Below are positions 1-9,621 of a stretch of 64,000 nucleotides of DNA, one piece after another. Numbering within the stretch: position 1 is the stretch's first letter; each line of letters begins with the position of its first letter. The stretch spans positions 18,414,001-18,478,000 of the forward strand of contig NC_062971.1 of NCBI RefSeq assembly GCF_023078275.1, written 5' to 3'. A program made the position numbers and the translations under genes. Below the pieces are notes generated by a model. It was given only the letters and a program-made list of their open reading frames with translations, made no database searches and was not told the origin of the DNA. This DNA is from Leguminivora glycinivorella (taxonomy: Eukaryota > Arthropoda > Insecta > Lepidoptera > Tortricidae).

Positions 1-576
1 AAACAATGACAAACAATAAAACAGAAGACGCCGTGGATATCCACGGCTTGGGTTCTTCCTCGTCCCAAAAGTTCTAATAAAAATTAATTACCAAAGTAAA
101 TATTTTCCAATTAAGTCGCAGTGCGAACATAATGCCAAGGATAATGTAAATTTGTCTTCACGCCTACCTACCCTCGCCGTGCGCTGAGTCGTGATCGAGT
201 AATCCCTCCGTAGTGTTTATTGGCCCAAATTTCCCTATTCACTTTATTAGTCGGAGTAAAAAGGGTTGAGTGGTATATTACTTGGTCAAATAGAAAGTTG
301 ATGTGGTTAATAAACATGTTGGATAAGGTCAAAAGGTGAAATAGACTATGAAGTCTCGTAAACATATGTGTGTGTATTTGTTACGCCTTGCGTTGCGTAA
401 TATGTGTAGGTAAACAATATGTACAACATAAATTTTTTTGTTCTATTGTGTGTTATTATGTACACGTATGTAGACCGTTGACCTAAGTGTTTGATGTTTA
501 TAACATACGTAGGAGTAGGTATTATGTTATGTATTATGTTTTGTTCTTCAAGCCTTTTAATAATAAACTGTGTGCG
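1..576. other. AT-rich sequence, nothing assigned
   Basis: No coding signal, repeat end or RNA gene recognised. Short open frames here have no domain, start context or splice signals that would support a gene. Confidence 0.4.
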
Positions 577-707
577 TAGCCGAATACACACACGCTCACG
601 ATAATATCTCTTCCGTAGCTATCTATCTCTATCGCTCTTGCGTATTGGTGCAACAGAGCCAGACTGCGTTTCCGCGGCGTTTGGCGTCGCAGAAATGTCA
701 TTCGGCT
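577..707. mobile_element. Hairpin MITE, monomer copy
   Basis: The segment starts tagccgaat and ends attcggcta, with a conserved interior containing tatctatctctatcgctctt and ggcgtcgcagaaatg. Related copies lie at 16703-16833, 35570-35693, 36397-36673 (an inverted dimer) and about 41000-41125, and a 49-nt piece lies at 27568-27616. It carries no coding capacity. A non-autonomous DNA element is the simplest reading. Confidence 0.7.
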
Positions 708-1031
708 ACAGAGCCTGGTACTCAAATGACGATCTACAGAAATGTTGAACATGACCAATGTTTAGTTGAATGGAACATGTCATTCAGGCTAATTCAGTAA
801 TACAGTGATTTCAGAATGCCATTTATATCATGCTGTTTAGGTCTTGGCCAATTCTCACTAGCCGCCCGCGGCGTACAGCGGCCCGTCGCCTGTGGTGTGT
901 CTATGGACTGTATGGGGTCGGTGTATTTGTAAATGTTCTCGATCACCGTTTGCAAAGTCCACCAACTGAATGGATCGCTGCCTGCTTTTAACTAGGAGAC
1001 CTGTGTGCAAATTAGTGTCAATGTGATTAAT
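708..1031. other. Unassigned spacer
   Basis: Mixed composition with a short GC-rich patch around 860-900. No gene or repeat boundary recognised. Confidence 0.35.
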
Positions 1032-1297
1032 GGGCATTTACAGAAATTGGGACCCTAAATTAGTGAAAGTTGTTAACAAAAATTAACTCGATATCAGTAT
1101 TGTGACGACAATTAAGCATGAATGCAATTTCAATAAAAATATTTCTTTTGTGTTAATATAAGCAATAATCATTTAGAACATAAAAAAAATTGGTTTTTAG
1201 ACAAATTTTATTCTTAATTGTCGTCACAAAACTGACAACGAGTTAATTTTTGCTAACAACTGTCACTAATTTTGGGTCCCAATTTCTGAAAATGCCC
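1032..1297. mobile_element. MITE with long terminal inverted repeats
   Basis: The two ends are inverted copies of each other over roughly 85 bp with a few mismatches, from gggcatttacagaaattggg on the left to its complement on the right. A short AT-rich loop separates them. TAAT flanks the element on both sides (1028-1031 and 1298-1301), which fits a 4-bp target duplication. No open frame of note, so it must move with a transposase supplied elsewhere. Confidence 0.75.
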
Positions 1298-1847
1298 TAA
1301 TAATAATTAATTTTTCATCATTTATAAATAACGAATGTCTGTATTTATTCCTTATAGGTACTGGACGTTAGACTAAAAAACGCATTATTTACATCAAGTG
1401 GCGAATTTATTTTCTATCGCGATATCGCTTCGTCGAATCTAAATAATATGATTAATCCATGGCAGCGAACATTGGAATAGGCCTGTCACTAAAGTTACTG
1501 GTACGAGTAGGTATGTCTACATTTATTTTCAGCTCAATCAAAACCGGGAGCGGGTTTAATTTAATTTGCAAGATTGAATTACCGAACACGGTAAAAGGTG
1601 AGTGAACAAAAGCCTGCAAAAATTAAAGCTTTCACTAAAATTACGGATTTTGGACTTTACAAGCTTTTATTTATTTTGCAATGTGCATACTTATTATGTA
1701 TCTTCGTTCGAAATATGATAACTTTGTTTAAAAAAACAAAGGAACATAATTGTGTTTCGGATTTCAATTATTGTCTCCATTATTTAGATTTGCTTGTTGA
1801 ATGAAACTACAGTCCGTAAAAGTAAAAGCAAAGTAATCATGTTTTTT
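1298..1847. other. Unassigned AT-rich spacer
   Basis: Contains a 68-codon open frame (1598-1804) with no recognisable domain; treated as chance. Nothing else seen. Confidence 0.35.
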
Positions 1848-2418
1848 AGGGTTCCGTAGTCAACTAGGAACCCTTATAGTTTCGCCATGTCTGTCTGTCC
1901 GTCCGTCCGTCCGTCCGTCCGTCCGTCCGTCCGTCCGTCCGTCCGCGGATAATCTCAGTAACCGTAAGCACTAGAAAGCTGAAATTTAGTACGAATATGT
2001 ACATCAATCACGCCAACAAAGTGCAAAAATAAAAAATGGAAAAAAGTGTTTTATTAGGGTACCCCCCCTACATGTAAAGTGGGGGTTGATTTTTTTTTTC
2101 ATTCCAACCCCAACGTGTGATATATTGTTGGATAGGTATTTAAAAATAAATAAGGGTTTACTAAGATCGTTTTTTGATAATATTAATATTTTCGGAAATA
2201 ATCGCTCCTAAAGGAAAAAAAAGTGCGTCCCCCCCCTCTAACTTTTGAACCATAAGTTTAAAAAATATGAAAAAAATCACAAAAGTAGAACTTTATAAAG
2301 AATTTCTAGGAAAATTGTTTTGAACTTGATACGTTTAGTAGTTTTTGAGAAAAATACGAAAAACTACGGAACCCTACACTGAGCGTGGCCCGACATGCTC
2401 TTGGCCGGTTTTTTTTTC
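1848..2418 (+). repeat. Dispersed repeat carrying a (GTCC)n microsatellite
   Basis: Begins with a small hairpin (agggttcc at 1848-1855 against ggaaccct at 1867-1874). It then has a GTCC tract at about 1889-1945, and ends with actacggaaccct followed by ggcccgacatgctcttggcc and a T run. The gggttccgtag/ctacggaaccc words near the two ends are inverted copies. I recognise this as a very common lepidopteran repeat with an attached microsatellite; the class (SINE or DNA element) cannot be settled here. Confidence 0.7.
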
Positions 2419-2448
2419 TTCAGAAATAATATTGTACTTAGGTAATTA

Positions 2449-4134
2449 CGAGCCCCAATGCAAATGATATCGTCTAGTCACACTTCAACGTGCGATATTT
2501 ATTTCCGAAACTGGTGTTTAAACCCAGATTGACTTTGATGATAAATGGAATACACGACACACTAAGCCATTAAAACTAGTTTAATCTTGCGCCGTACAAA
2601 ATGCCCTAATGTTATATGTTTAAATATAATCATATCATAAAAATAACATATCTAAAGCAAAAAAATACGCCTAGTTCATATTTGAGGCATAATAGGTCGT
2701 CTATTTGAAATAAAAATAGTTTAGTAAGATTTATATTATACAATAATATTTTAAATTGAATTAATAATATTATAAGTCGTCTGATATGATATACGGCTAC
2801 ATAAAAAGGTAAATTCTGTAAAAAATATAATTATTCTACAACATTTTTATACCAAAATAGCAAGAGGTAAGTCGGTGCCTGAATCAGTGAGGAAAATTAT
2901 AATTTCCAGTAACAATAGCGGCAAATCTACGTTCCAAAATATCCAAAGACCTTTTTTTGCCAAGATCTACGGCGCATACAATCATCCAGCATCAACTAAA
3001 ACACGGAACCGTCTCCTGTTTAAATAAATCTGGCCGTCGAAGAATAACTGCCAAAGAGAAAACAGGATTTTGAGGAGCATCATCAGGAAAAATCGTCATG
3101 CAAGAGCAGGAGAACTTACCTAACTATGGCATGACGTGATCAAAATAAACATTTCAGTCGATACCTGAAAGACAGTAATGAAAATAATGGGCTTCGGTTT
3201 TCACACCGCTAAACAGAAACCATTACTTACTCAAAAGCAGAAAACTAACAGGTTGAAATTTGTACAAAAGTACAGAAACTGGACTGCCGATCAGTGGCGA
3301 AAAATAATATGGAGCGACAAATCCAAATTTGAGGTCATAGTTGGCGATGAACGAAGTAAAGTCATTCAAGAAAAAGGAGATGCATTTCACAAAGACTGTC
3401 TTGAACGCAAGGTGTAGTTTCCAGCATCTTTAAATGATTTGGGGCTGTATGTCGGCACAGGGTGTGGGATGTCTGCAATTTATAGATGGAACCGTCAATG
3501 CAGAGAAATACAAAAGCATCTTGGAATAGAGTTCACTACCGTCTATAAGAAAGTTCAAGTATATAAATGGATTTACTTTTCAACAAGATGGTGCCTTATG
3601 TCATACTGGCAAGACAACGATGGAGTGGCTGAAACAAAAACAAATTCCTACCATATCATGGCCATCCAGCAGTCCAGACTTGTCTCCCATAAAAACTTTG
3701 TAGTGGTAAATGAAGAAAAAGTTGCGAAAAGATCCTTCTAAATCCAAAGCTGATTTTAAGGAGAAACTTGTGGGTGTCTGGAATGGAATAACCCCTGAGG
3801 AGTATAGACAGTTGGTAGATACAATGCCGCTCAGAATTAAGGCCGTTTTAGATGCAAAAGGTGACGCCACCAAGTGGTAGTTGTTCTTTTCTGCATCGGC
3901 TACGCTGAAGACGAACATTTTTGCGAGTGTTACATTTGGTGAAATTATGTTTTTTTGTTTACTAGTGAGGAAAATTGTTAATTTATGTTTTGAATAAATA
4001 AAATATGCATTATAAGCTCTCTTGTTTTTATGTTACATGTTCTACTAATCATCTAATTCATCCTGAATTTTGAGGACGAAGTTAGGACATAATATTTTTT
4101 TTATACTAGACGATATCATTTGCATTGGGGCTCG
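2449..4134 (+). mobile_element. Tc1/mariner-superfamily transposon, inactive
   Basis: Perfect 29-bp terminal inverted repeats at 2449-2477 and 4106-4134, starting cgagccccaatgc, are flanked by TA on both sides (2447-2448 and 4135-4136), the diagnostic Tc1/mariner target. The 1686-bp length is normal for the family. The interior holds a broken transposase. The identical ends beside a decayed gene suggest the copy was mobilised in trans after its gene was already damaged, or that the ends were homogenised. Confidence 0.9.
2860..3880 (+). pseudogene. Tc1-type transposase pseudogene
   Basis: Pieces of a DDE transposase occur in order but in different frames. WSDKSKFE (near 3310, first catalytic Asp region) is in one frame. 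The IDGTVNAEKYKSIL-like stretch (about 3485-3525) is in another. QQDGALCHTGKTT, containing the second Asp, and then WPSSSPDLSPI (about 3585-3690) follow. The C-terminal block with the words PEEYRQLVDTMP and AVLDAKG ends at a TAG at 3878-3880. In-frame stops and frameshifts separate them (for example after 3414, near 3530 and near 3700). The N-terminal helix-turn-helix part upstream of 3180 is also interrupted. The intact family protein is about 340 residues and cuts and pastes DNA between TA dinucleotides; this copy cannot make it. Confidence 0.88.
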
Positions 4135-4562
4135 TAGTGACGTCGATTGTTAACTACTACGAGTAAATGCATACCCATAAATAAAAATAACTAACACATT
4201 CATTTTGTTTCATGCATTTAAACTTCACAACAACTAGTCATATTTTAAGGTATGTACCTTACAAGGTGGTTTAATAGGTACCTACATATTATATATTATT
4301 AATTTATCATCTAGAATTCTGAACTCCAGAGGGTTCGATTCATTTTAAAGTAGGTATCAACATAATTATGGGAAGCCACATATGATGCTACTGTCAATAG
4401 TCATTTCTGTAGATAATAATCGCGTATCTACTTTTATCGGTCCATTAGCTCCAAGCTTTTCTTTACTTACAAAAACTAGTCGCAGAAATTACTGATAAAT
4501 AAATAAACGTGACGCTACATTGACGAACAAAAGCAATGGCATGTAGTCATTTATCAAAGGCA
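4135..4562. other. Unassigned AT-rich spacer
   Basis: No gene, repeat terminus or RNA recognised. Confidence 0.35.
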
Positions 4563-4613
4563 AAATTAATTGATTGCTATATTCACATAATGAATATAGC
4601 AATCAATTAATTT
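4563..4613. repeat. Perfect 23-bp inverted repeat, 5-nt loop
   Basis: The arms 4563-4585 and 4591-4613 are exact complements (aaattaattgattgctatat on the left) separated by cataa. The hairpin is AT-rich and stands alone without a T tail, so it is not a Pol III or bacterial-type terminator. It may be a tiny foldback element. Confidence 0.75.
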
Positions 4614-4848
4614 GGCTAATAATTGTTATGACACTTATGACAAGTTCTGGGGCAGATCAAATTTACTTTCGTTCGTTCGTTACAGACGGTATTGAGATGA
4701 AATACGCAGACATATGTAGAGGTTCGTTTTGCTTCAACTTCTGATTCTGTGGTATTGCTACTTTGTGAAATGCGGTTATGTAAATACGTATATGTATATG
4801 TGTGTACGTATTTATTCATACGTTTATTGAAATTCTTTGAATATATTT

Positions 4849-4968
4849 AGGGTCGGTTGCATCAAACCTTCCGTTAACGAATATAGCGTTCGCAATTTTT
4901 TACTTAGACTTTTGATGTGTGGCATTGATCAATGTGTTTGTTAACTGTAGTTGATGCAACTGGCCCTT
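4849..4968. mobile_element. Small MITE
   Basis: The left end agggtcggttgcatcaa and right end ttgatgcaactggccct are inverted copies with two mismatches, enclosing about 85 bp with no coding capacity. Target duplication unclear. Confidence 0.6.
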
Positions 4969-6180
4969 ACCACAGAATATTTATAATAGTATAAGTACAG
5001 AAGGCTCACTGCTTTGATATTTCACAAAATCTACATTAACAAATGAACCGCACGCGAGCAGCCGACATTGAGTTCTGTTACGCCGCGCGAAAATCGTCAC
5101 CACTGACTGGGCCACGAATGCGCGGCCGCCGGCATACATTTGTAGCTCGGCGAAAGAATCGCGGAGTGAGCCGCCCCTGCCCTCACGTGTAATTCCGACA
5201 TATATTTGTGATGTGTATCATTAAGAATGGAATAAAATGCGTGTATTCGTGGCAAAATATAAGAAGAAAACAACTGAACCGAGTAACATAATTTATTAAC
5301 AATGATAGAAGCCACGAAATGGTTCAACTCAACATGGTGCTGGTTTTCCGACGGGGTCACGAGCGAGTGCAGACGGAATGTAACACAATAATCAAAACAG
5401 ATAATATATAGAGATATCAATAAGTAAGGTTCGAAAAAAAATATGCAATTAATTTTGATTTTACTTGCACTGTAGGTAAAGGTATCTCTGTAATATTATT
5501 AGTCTTCGGGAATAAAGTCTTTAATGTAATTGATTTTATATTTTTTATGGCTTTAGATGATTTAGGTAAGATGACATCATGCCATTCTAAACTTTGGACA
5601 TTTTGGGAGTTTATTGAGAAAAGGATACCAACCTAGTCTGAATACACGTACTTATACCATTATTATGTTTTGAGAGCTACAAGTTTAATGTAAATAGGTA
5701 AAACTAATATAAATAAAAAAAACAGTAGGATGAACAATGTACCACTCGGATAATACACGCCCGCGGAAATGTGGAATGTGTTATAAATGCAATTGACAGG
5801 CGAATGACACTTGCCGCGTAACACCACTCGGTCCGCATTATACGAGCAGGGCAACCACATGATAAACGCGACAATATGTAGACTACCCGCCCTTTTCTAA
5901 CTGGACTGATAAGAGTGGGACGGGCTGTCTATCTTGCGTCGAGGTACTGTCGCGCTCATCGTGTGCTTGCCCTGCAGGCATGGCGAGAACCGGAGAAAGG
6001 AAGTTCTTTCAAAGTCAATTATCTCTTTAACAAAGTAGAAATAGGCTTTTTCACAGTCAAACACGTATTTATGTATTATTTCAGACGTCTACAAATGTTG
6101 TCACATTGTTTTTACTTATTTACCAGATGGCTGAAAAACAAATAATTGTTTTTGTTAAGTATTTTAAAACTAATGCAAAA
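4969..6180. other. Unassigned region with GC-rich patches
   Basis: Patches around 5040-5180 and 5750-5990 are more GC- and CpG-rich than the surroundings. A 107-codon minus-strand frame (5420-5097) and a 76-codon plus-strand frame (5915-6145) occur there. Neither has a domain or convincing splice context, so I do not call genes. Confidence 0.3.
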
Positions 6181-6211
6181 AAAATGATCGACATCGTTGT
6201 AGGTACTCCAA

Positions 6212-6246
6212 TTTTTCACCTTATCGCATTGTAATAAGGTGAAAAA
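6212..6246. repeat. 13-bp inverted repeat
   Basis: Arms 6212-6224 and 6234-6246 (tttttcaccttat and its complement) around a 9-nt loop. A wider weak inverted match (ttgtaggta near 6200 and tacctacaa near 6275) hints at a diverged MITE. Confidence 0.5.
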
Positions 6247-6369
6247 GTGGATGTATCTCGTTGTAGTCGATTGTACCTACAATTAAATACACATTTAAAA
6301 GTATGTTATAATGCCTTTTCAAATAAAATAAATCAATACCTAATACGAATACTTAACACTCCTTGATGT

Positions 6370-6455
6370 AATGTATTGATTAAAACTAACACGATTTTCA
6401 GTCGTATTTTTAAATCAAATCGGGACCGCGTAACATCGGGCCAAAAATAAACTCA
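6370..6455 (+). repeat. Fragment of a dispersed repeat
   Basis: The stretch from gtattgattaaaactaacac through aaatcgggacc and acatcggg parallels 26393-26520 and the outer parts of the palindrome at 13102-13300. Only a diverged part remains. Confidence 0.5.
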
Positions 6456-6525
6456 TTGATGATACTTGAAATTAAATCAAATTACTGTATTTTGATGTAA
6501 TATTTATTGAAAACGATTTAGTTAG

Positions 6526-6557
6526 GTCACTATCGACTGAGCCAGACCGGTCGTCAA
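6526..6557 (-). mobile_element. Truncated 5' end of a tRNA-derived SINE
   Basis: On the minus strand this reads gacgaccggtctggctcagt, then cgatagtgacc. It matches the first 30 nt or so of the SINE at 17882-18136, including the Pol III A box, and then stops before the B box. This is a fragment without its internal promoter partner. Confidence 0.65.
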
Positions 6558-6960
6558 TGCTAAGAAATGAAGTCCAAAAAGAAGACGTTAAAATCTATAT
6601 TATAATTTCCCATTTTAATAAAAAATATCCGTCGGTTACATTTAGTTCTAACTTTAAAAACCTCTACTCAGATATCGGGTTTGATCGCTCAGCCTTCGTG
6701 TTATATATAGGAAGTAAGTATTAAAAACTTACCTATTTATGACGAATGTATTTTTAAATATCACATTTTTGCTACATTAATTTTCACAGTACACTAATTA
6801 TCACTGGATACACTTGAATTTAGTACTAAAAAGAAATTCAAACGGGCATTCTAATAACTACCGATATTTTAATGTTTAATACGAGAAAGTCAATTCAAGA
6901 ACTATTTACGTAATAATATACTGAAAATGTTCAGTTTATTGAAAGCTTCATATTGAATGA

Positions 6961-7075
6961 GTTTACGTGAAGTAAGTTCGGCGCGTAGCTGAGATGCTCG
7001 TAGCGGCGTAGCGTTCGCTACGAAGGCTGTGCTGCGACTGGCTACGAGCGCTACGCTTGGCCTCTACCTATATTG
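6961..7075. repeat. GC-rich segment with internal inverted repeats
   Basis: Repeated gctacg and cgtagc words, including gtagcgttcgctac (7016-7029) and ctacgagcgctacg, make a strongly self-complementary block in AT-rich surroundings. Probably part of a hairpin-type MITE; no matching copy seen elsewhere in the window. Confidence 0.4.
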
Positions 7076-7351
7076 TAGGTGCTCATTATGTGTACGATAC
7101 GAATACAATTGATACGGATTTGGAGGATAATTGTGTCCGTAATTAATACATGTTAGGTAATGCCCCATTTACACTGTGCGAGAACTCCCGTGCGACACAT
7201 ACATAGAGTATTTGGTGTGTTGGTACTTCAACTCAACTGACCGCAATGTGACTAAAATCACATGTGAGTTCACGCGTCTAAATTAACCTTAGCCAACTTA
7301 GCCTTAAATATTCTATTTACTCTTATGTTACTCCTCATGGTGCTCCTACAC

Positions 7352-7406
7352 TAGACACGATATCTACAGCATGTAGCGTCTATGTACGATATGCTGCGAT
7401 GTTTTA
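7352..7406 (+). repeat. 55-bp direct repeat, copy 1
   Basis: Nearly identical to 7983-8037 (one substitution seen, a/g): tagacacgatatctacagca onward to gatatgctgcgatgtttta. The copies are 631 bp apart in the same orientation. Confidence 0.8.
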
Positions 7407-7764
7407 TACTGGCTGTTATATACTTATATCAGCTGTAAAGTTGCAATAAAATGAGAAAAGGTTAATATTGTAGGTATTTTTGCTGTCGTAAAGTAGTAGT
7501 AATTACAAGCTTCCAAAGACCGTCCTGGAATGCCATTTATTTGAGGACCCAACGTGCAGCTGTTTTATCAAATAATGTCACGGTGTTCGCAGTACGCCGC
7601 GACACTCGGCCACTATTATTATAATTTCAGCGAAGACTGAAAATGAATACCCCTAGAAATGTTAACCAAAAAAAAATATGTCGAATCTTTAACACTATAA
7701 GTTAGGAAAAATCTGTTTTTACGAGATTTTTGTATATTATAATTTAAAACACATAAATACATAT

Positions 7765-7900
7765 AAGTATATACATACAATCACGCCCGTGTGCCATAAA
7801 AAGGTAGGCAGAGCACGTGAAACTAATTACTGAAGTTTCAGTGCCATTCTTAGCAATTAAAGAGTTGAAAGGAAACGAAATTGTGACTATTGTGAGAGAA
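7765..7900 (+). repeat. Dispersed lepidopteran repeat (ggtaggcagagcac family)
   Basis: The words atacatacaatcacgcc, ggtaggcagagcacgtgaaa and aagtttcagtgcca, then ttgaaaggaaacgaaattgt, are in the order I associate with a common lepidopteran repeat. Related pieces lie at 42600-42730 (minus) and 44090-44255 (plus). No coding content. Confidence 0.6.
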
Positions 7901-7982
7901 CTTTAATGTTAGCATGACATTACTTTACATTATTTACAAGTTACAAGTATTTTCTCCTCTCCATGTTTTTTATGCACTCAAG

Positions 7983-8037
7983 TAGACACGATATCTACAG
8001 CATGTAGCGTCTATGTGCGATATGCTGCGATGTTTTA
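7983..8037 (+). repeat. 55-bp direct repeat, copy 2
   Basis: Second copy of 7352-7406. It overlaps the 3' end of a spurious minus-strand frame. Confidence 0.8.
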
Positions 8038-8399
8038 GTATTCCATAAATATTTAATTTGTAACTCGGATTAAGTATGCTCAAACAAGTGCAAGTATCGT
8101 GCCAACGAGTTCTTTCCCGGCGTCGGCATTCACGGCGACTTGACAAAGAATGTTGACAATAAAATGAGGACTTTGTTTTCTTCTGGAATTTATTTATTTG
8201 TTTGTTAGTCGTGAAACTGTTTAAGTAGGTATAGGTACTTTGTTGCTTTAAGAAGTTATGCAAAAAAAGAATAAGATAAACACAAGAAATAAAGTCAATG
8301 TCAGTTTAATTATCTTAAATTCTGTAATAGGTCTAACTAATGCAAAATTGATCAATTTTGAATGATTTCGTGGCTATTCATATTTTATCTGTATGTCTC

Positions 8400-8461
8400 G
8401 AAAATTGTTTATTGTCTCTGTGCTTACGAATAAACCATTATTCTATTCTATTCTATTCTAT
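8400..8461 (+). repeat. Probable retroposon 3' end with (TTCTA)n tail
   Basis: gcttacgaataaaccattat leads straight into four repeats of ttcta (8439-8461). An AATAAA-like signal followed by a simple repeat is typical of insect LINE/SINE ends. The body upstream is not recognisable. Confidence 0.5.
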
Positions 8462-8748
8462 TAATGGGTTTTCAAATAATACGAAAAATCGTAAAGCATT
8501 GCCTGTTATCTTAACATAACTTATGTTAAGATATCTTCCTTGTATAAATATATAAATAAGTTTGAATAAGAGGTGTTCTAATAAAATACATTTAGGTATG
8601 CATATTAGACAGACTTTGTGTTATCTTTTTCTTTTGAGTACCAACAGCATTAATCGTTATTGAGCTTACCGTAGGTCTCAGTTTCTATTACATTCATTAT
8701 TACAATCACTAGGTTCCAACACAACGTGAGAAACTAATGGATAATAAT

Positions 8749-8904
8749 TCCAATAAGGCCAAGTTAACCTTCTTCGTCTTGGAATTCCAGTTCGTAAAAA
8801 CTATTGCCTAAGCCAAATCTTAAGATTAGTTTGACAACTTTACAAGCGGACCCCAGGCTCCGAAGAGCCGTGGCTAATGCCAGGACAACGCAAAGAGGAT
8901 GATG
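8749..8904 (+). mobile_element. SINE or LINE 3' end (ccaataaggcc family)
   Basis: Contains ccaataaggcc, cgtaaaaactattgcctaag, gattagtttgacaactt and gcggaccccaggctc, then aacgcaaagaggatgatg. These landmarks are shared with 50596-50745. Its GATGAT ending resembles the RTE tails in this window, so it may be a SINE that borrows an RTE tail. Confidence 0.6.
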
Positions 8905-9598
8905 AAACACGGTTCCAAACGACCTACTTACCTTAAAACTAAACCTCGAAAACTTACCTCATGGGGTTCCGCTGGGTCTGTTTGTACGGCAACCGCCGTC
9001 GGCGGCGCCCCTCTCGGCCACAGTTTTCTTGTAGCTTGCGAATTACTTCGCTCATTAAAACTTGCAGCAGGCAAACACGAACCGAATAAAAACTAATCCT
9101 CTTTCCAATGAACTAAGACTCTTAGCGCTTTTAATTTCTTTCGTTTAACCTTCTAACTTAGTTTAAATCATGTTTTAATAGAATACTTAATGTCAAAATG
9201 ACAGTCCGAGCAAAATCAAAGGCAAACTGTTCAACAGATTTAAACTTTTTTCAAGTAAAAAATGTTTTAAGTGTTTCGCTTAACATTTTAATGTTTAAAA
9301 GCCTTGATAAAAGTTGTGAATTTCCCATTTCGTTGTATTTTTTACAAACATTTATAAGTTTATAAATCCGGGTTTGAAATGAATGGGTGAATTTGGTAAA
9401 CCATATTTTTGATAATTTATTGTTTGAAAGGAGGTTGTACTGATTTACTGCTTTAATTAGTTGTTACGTGGTAGATAAAATATATAATATATTATTGTAT
9501 TATTCGTAAAAATATTTACTTTTATGCAAAGCCAAGTATAACCATTGAGGTATAATGTACTAGAGAGGACACGGCGAACAAAAAGTTTGCGCCACGAA

Positions 9599-9621
9599 CA
9601 TAAGTCCAGTGGACTTATGTT
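9599..9621. repeat. Perfect 11-bp palindrome
   Basis: acataagtcca, one central base, then its exact complement. Flanked by GC-richer sequence to 9660; no function assigned. Confidence 0.7.

Noticed and set aside
1889..1945. CRISPR-like regular repeat
   Set aside because: It is a simple GTCC microsatellite without spacers, in a eukaryotic repeat.
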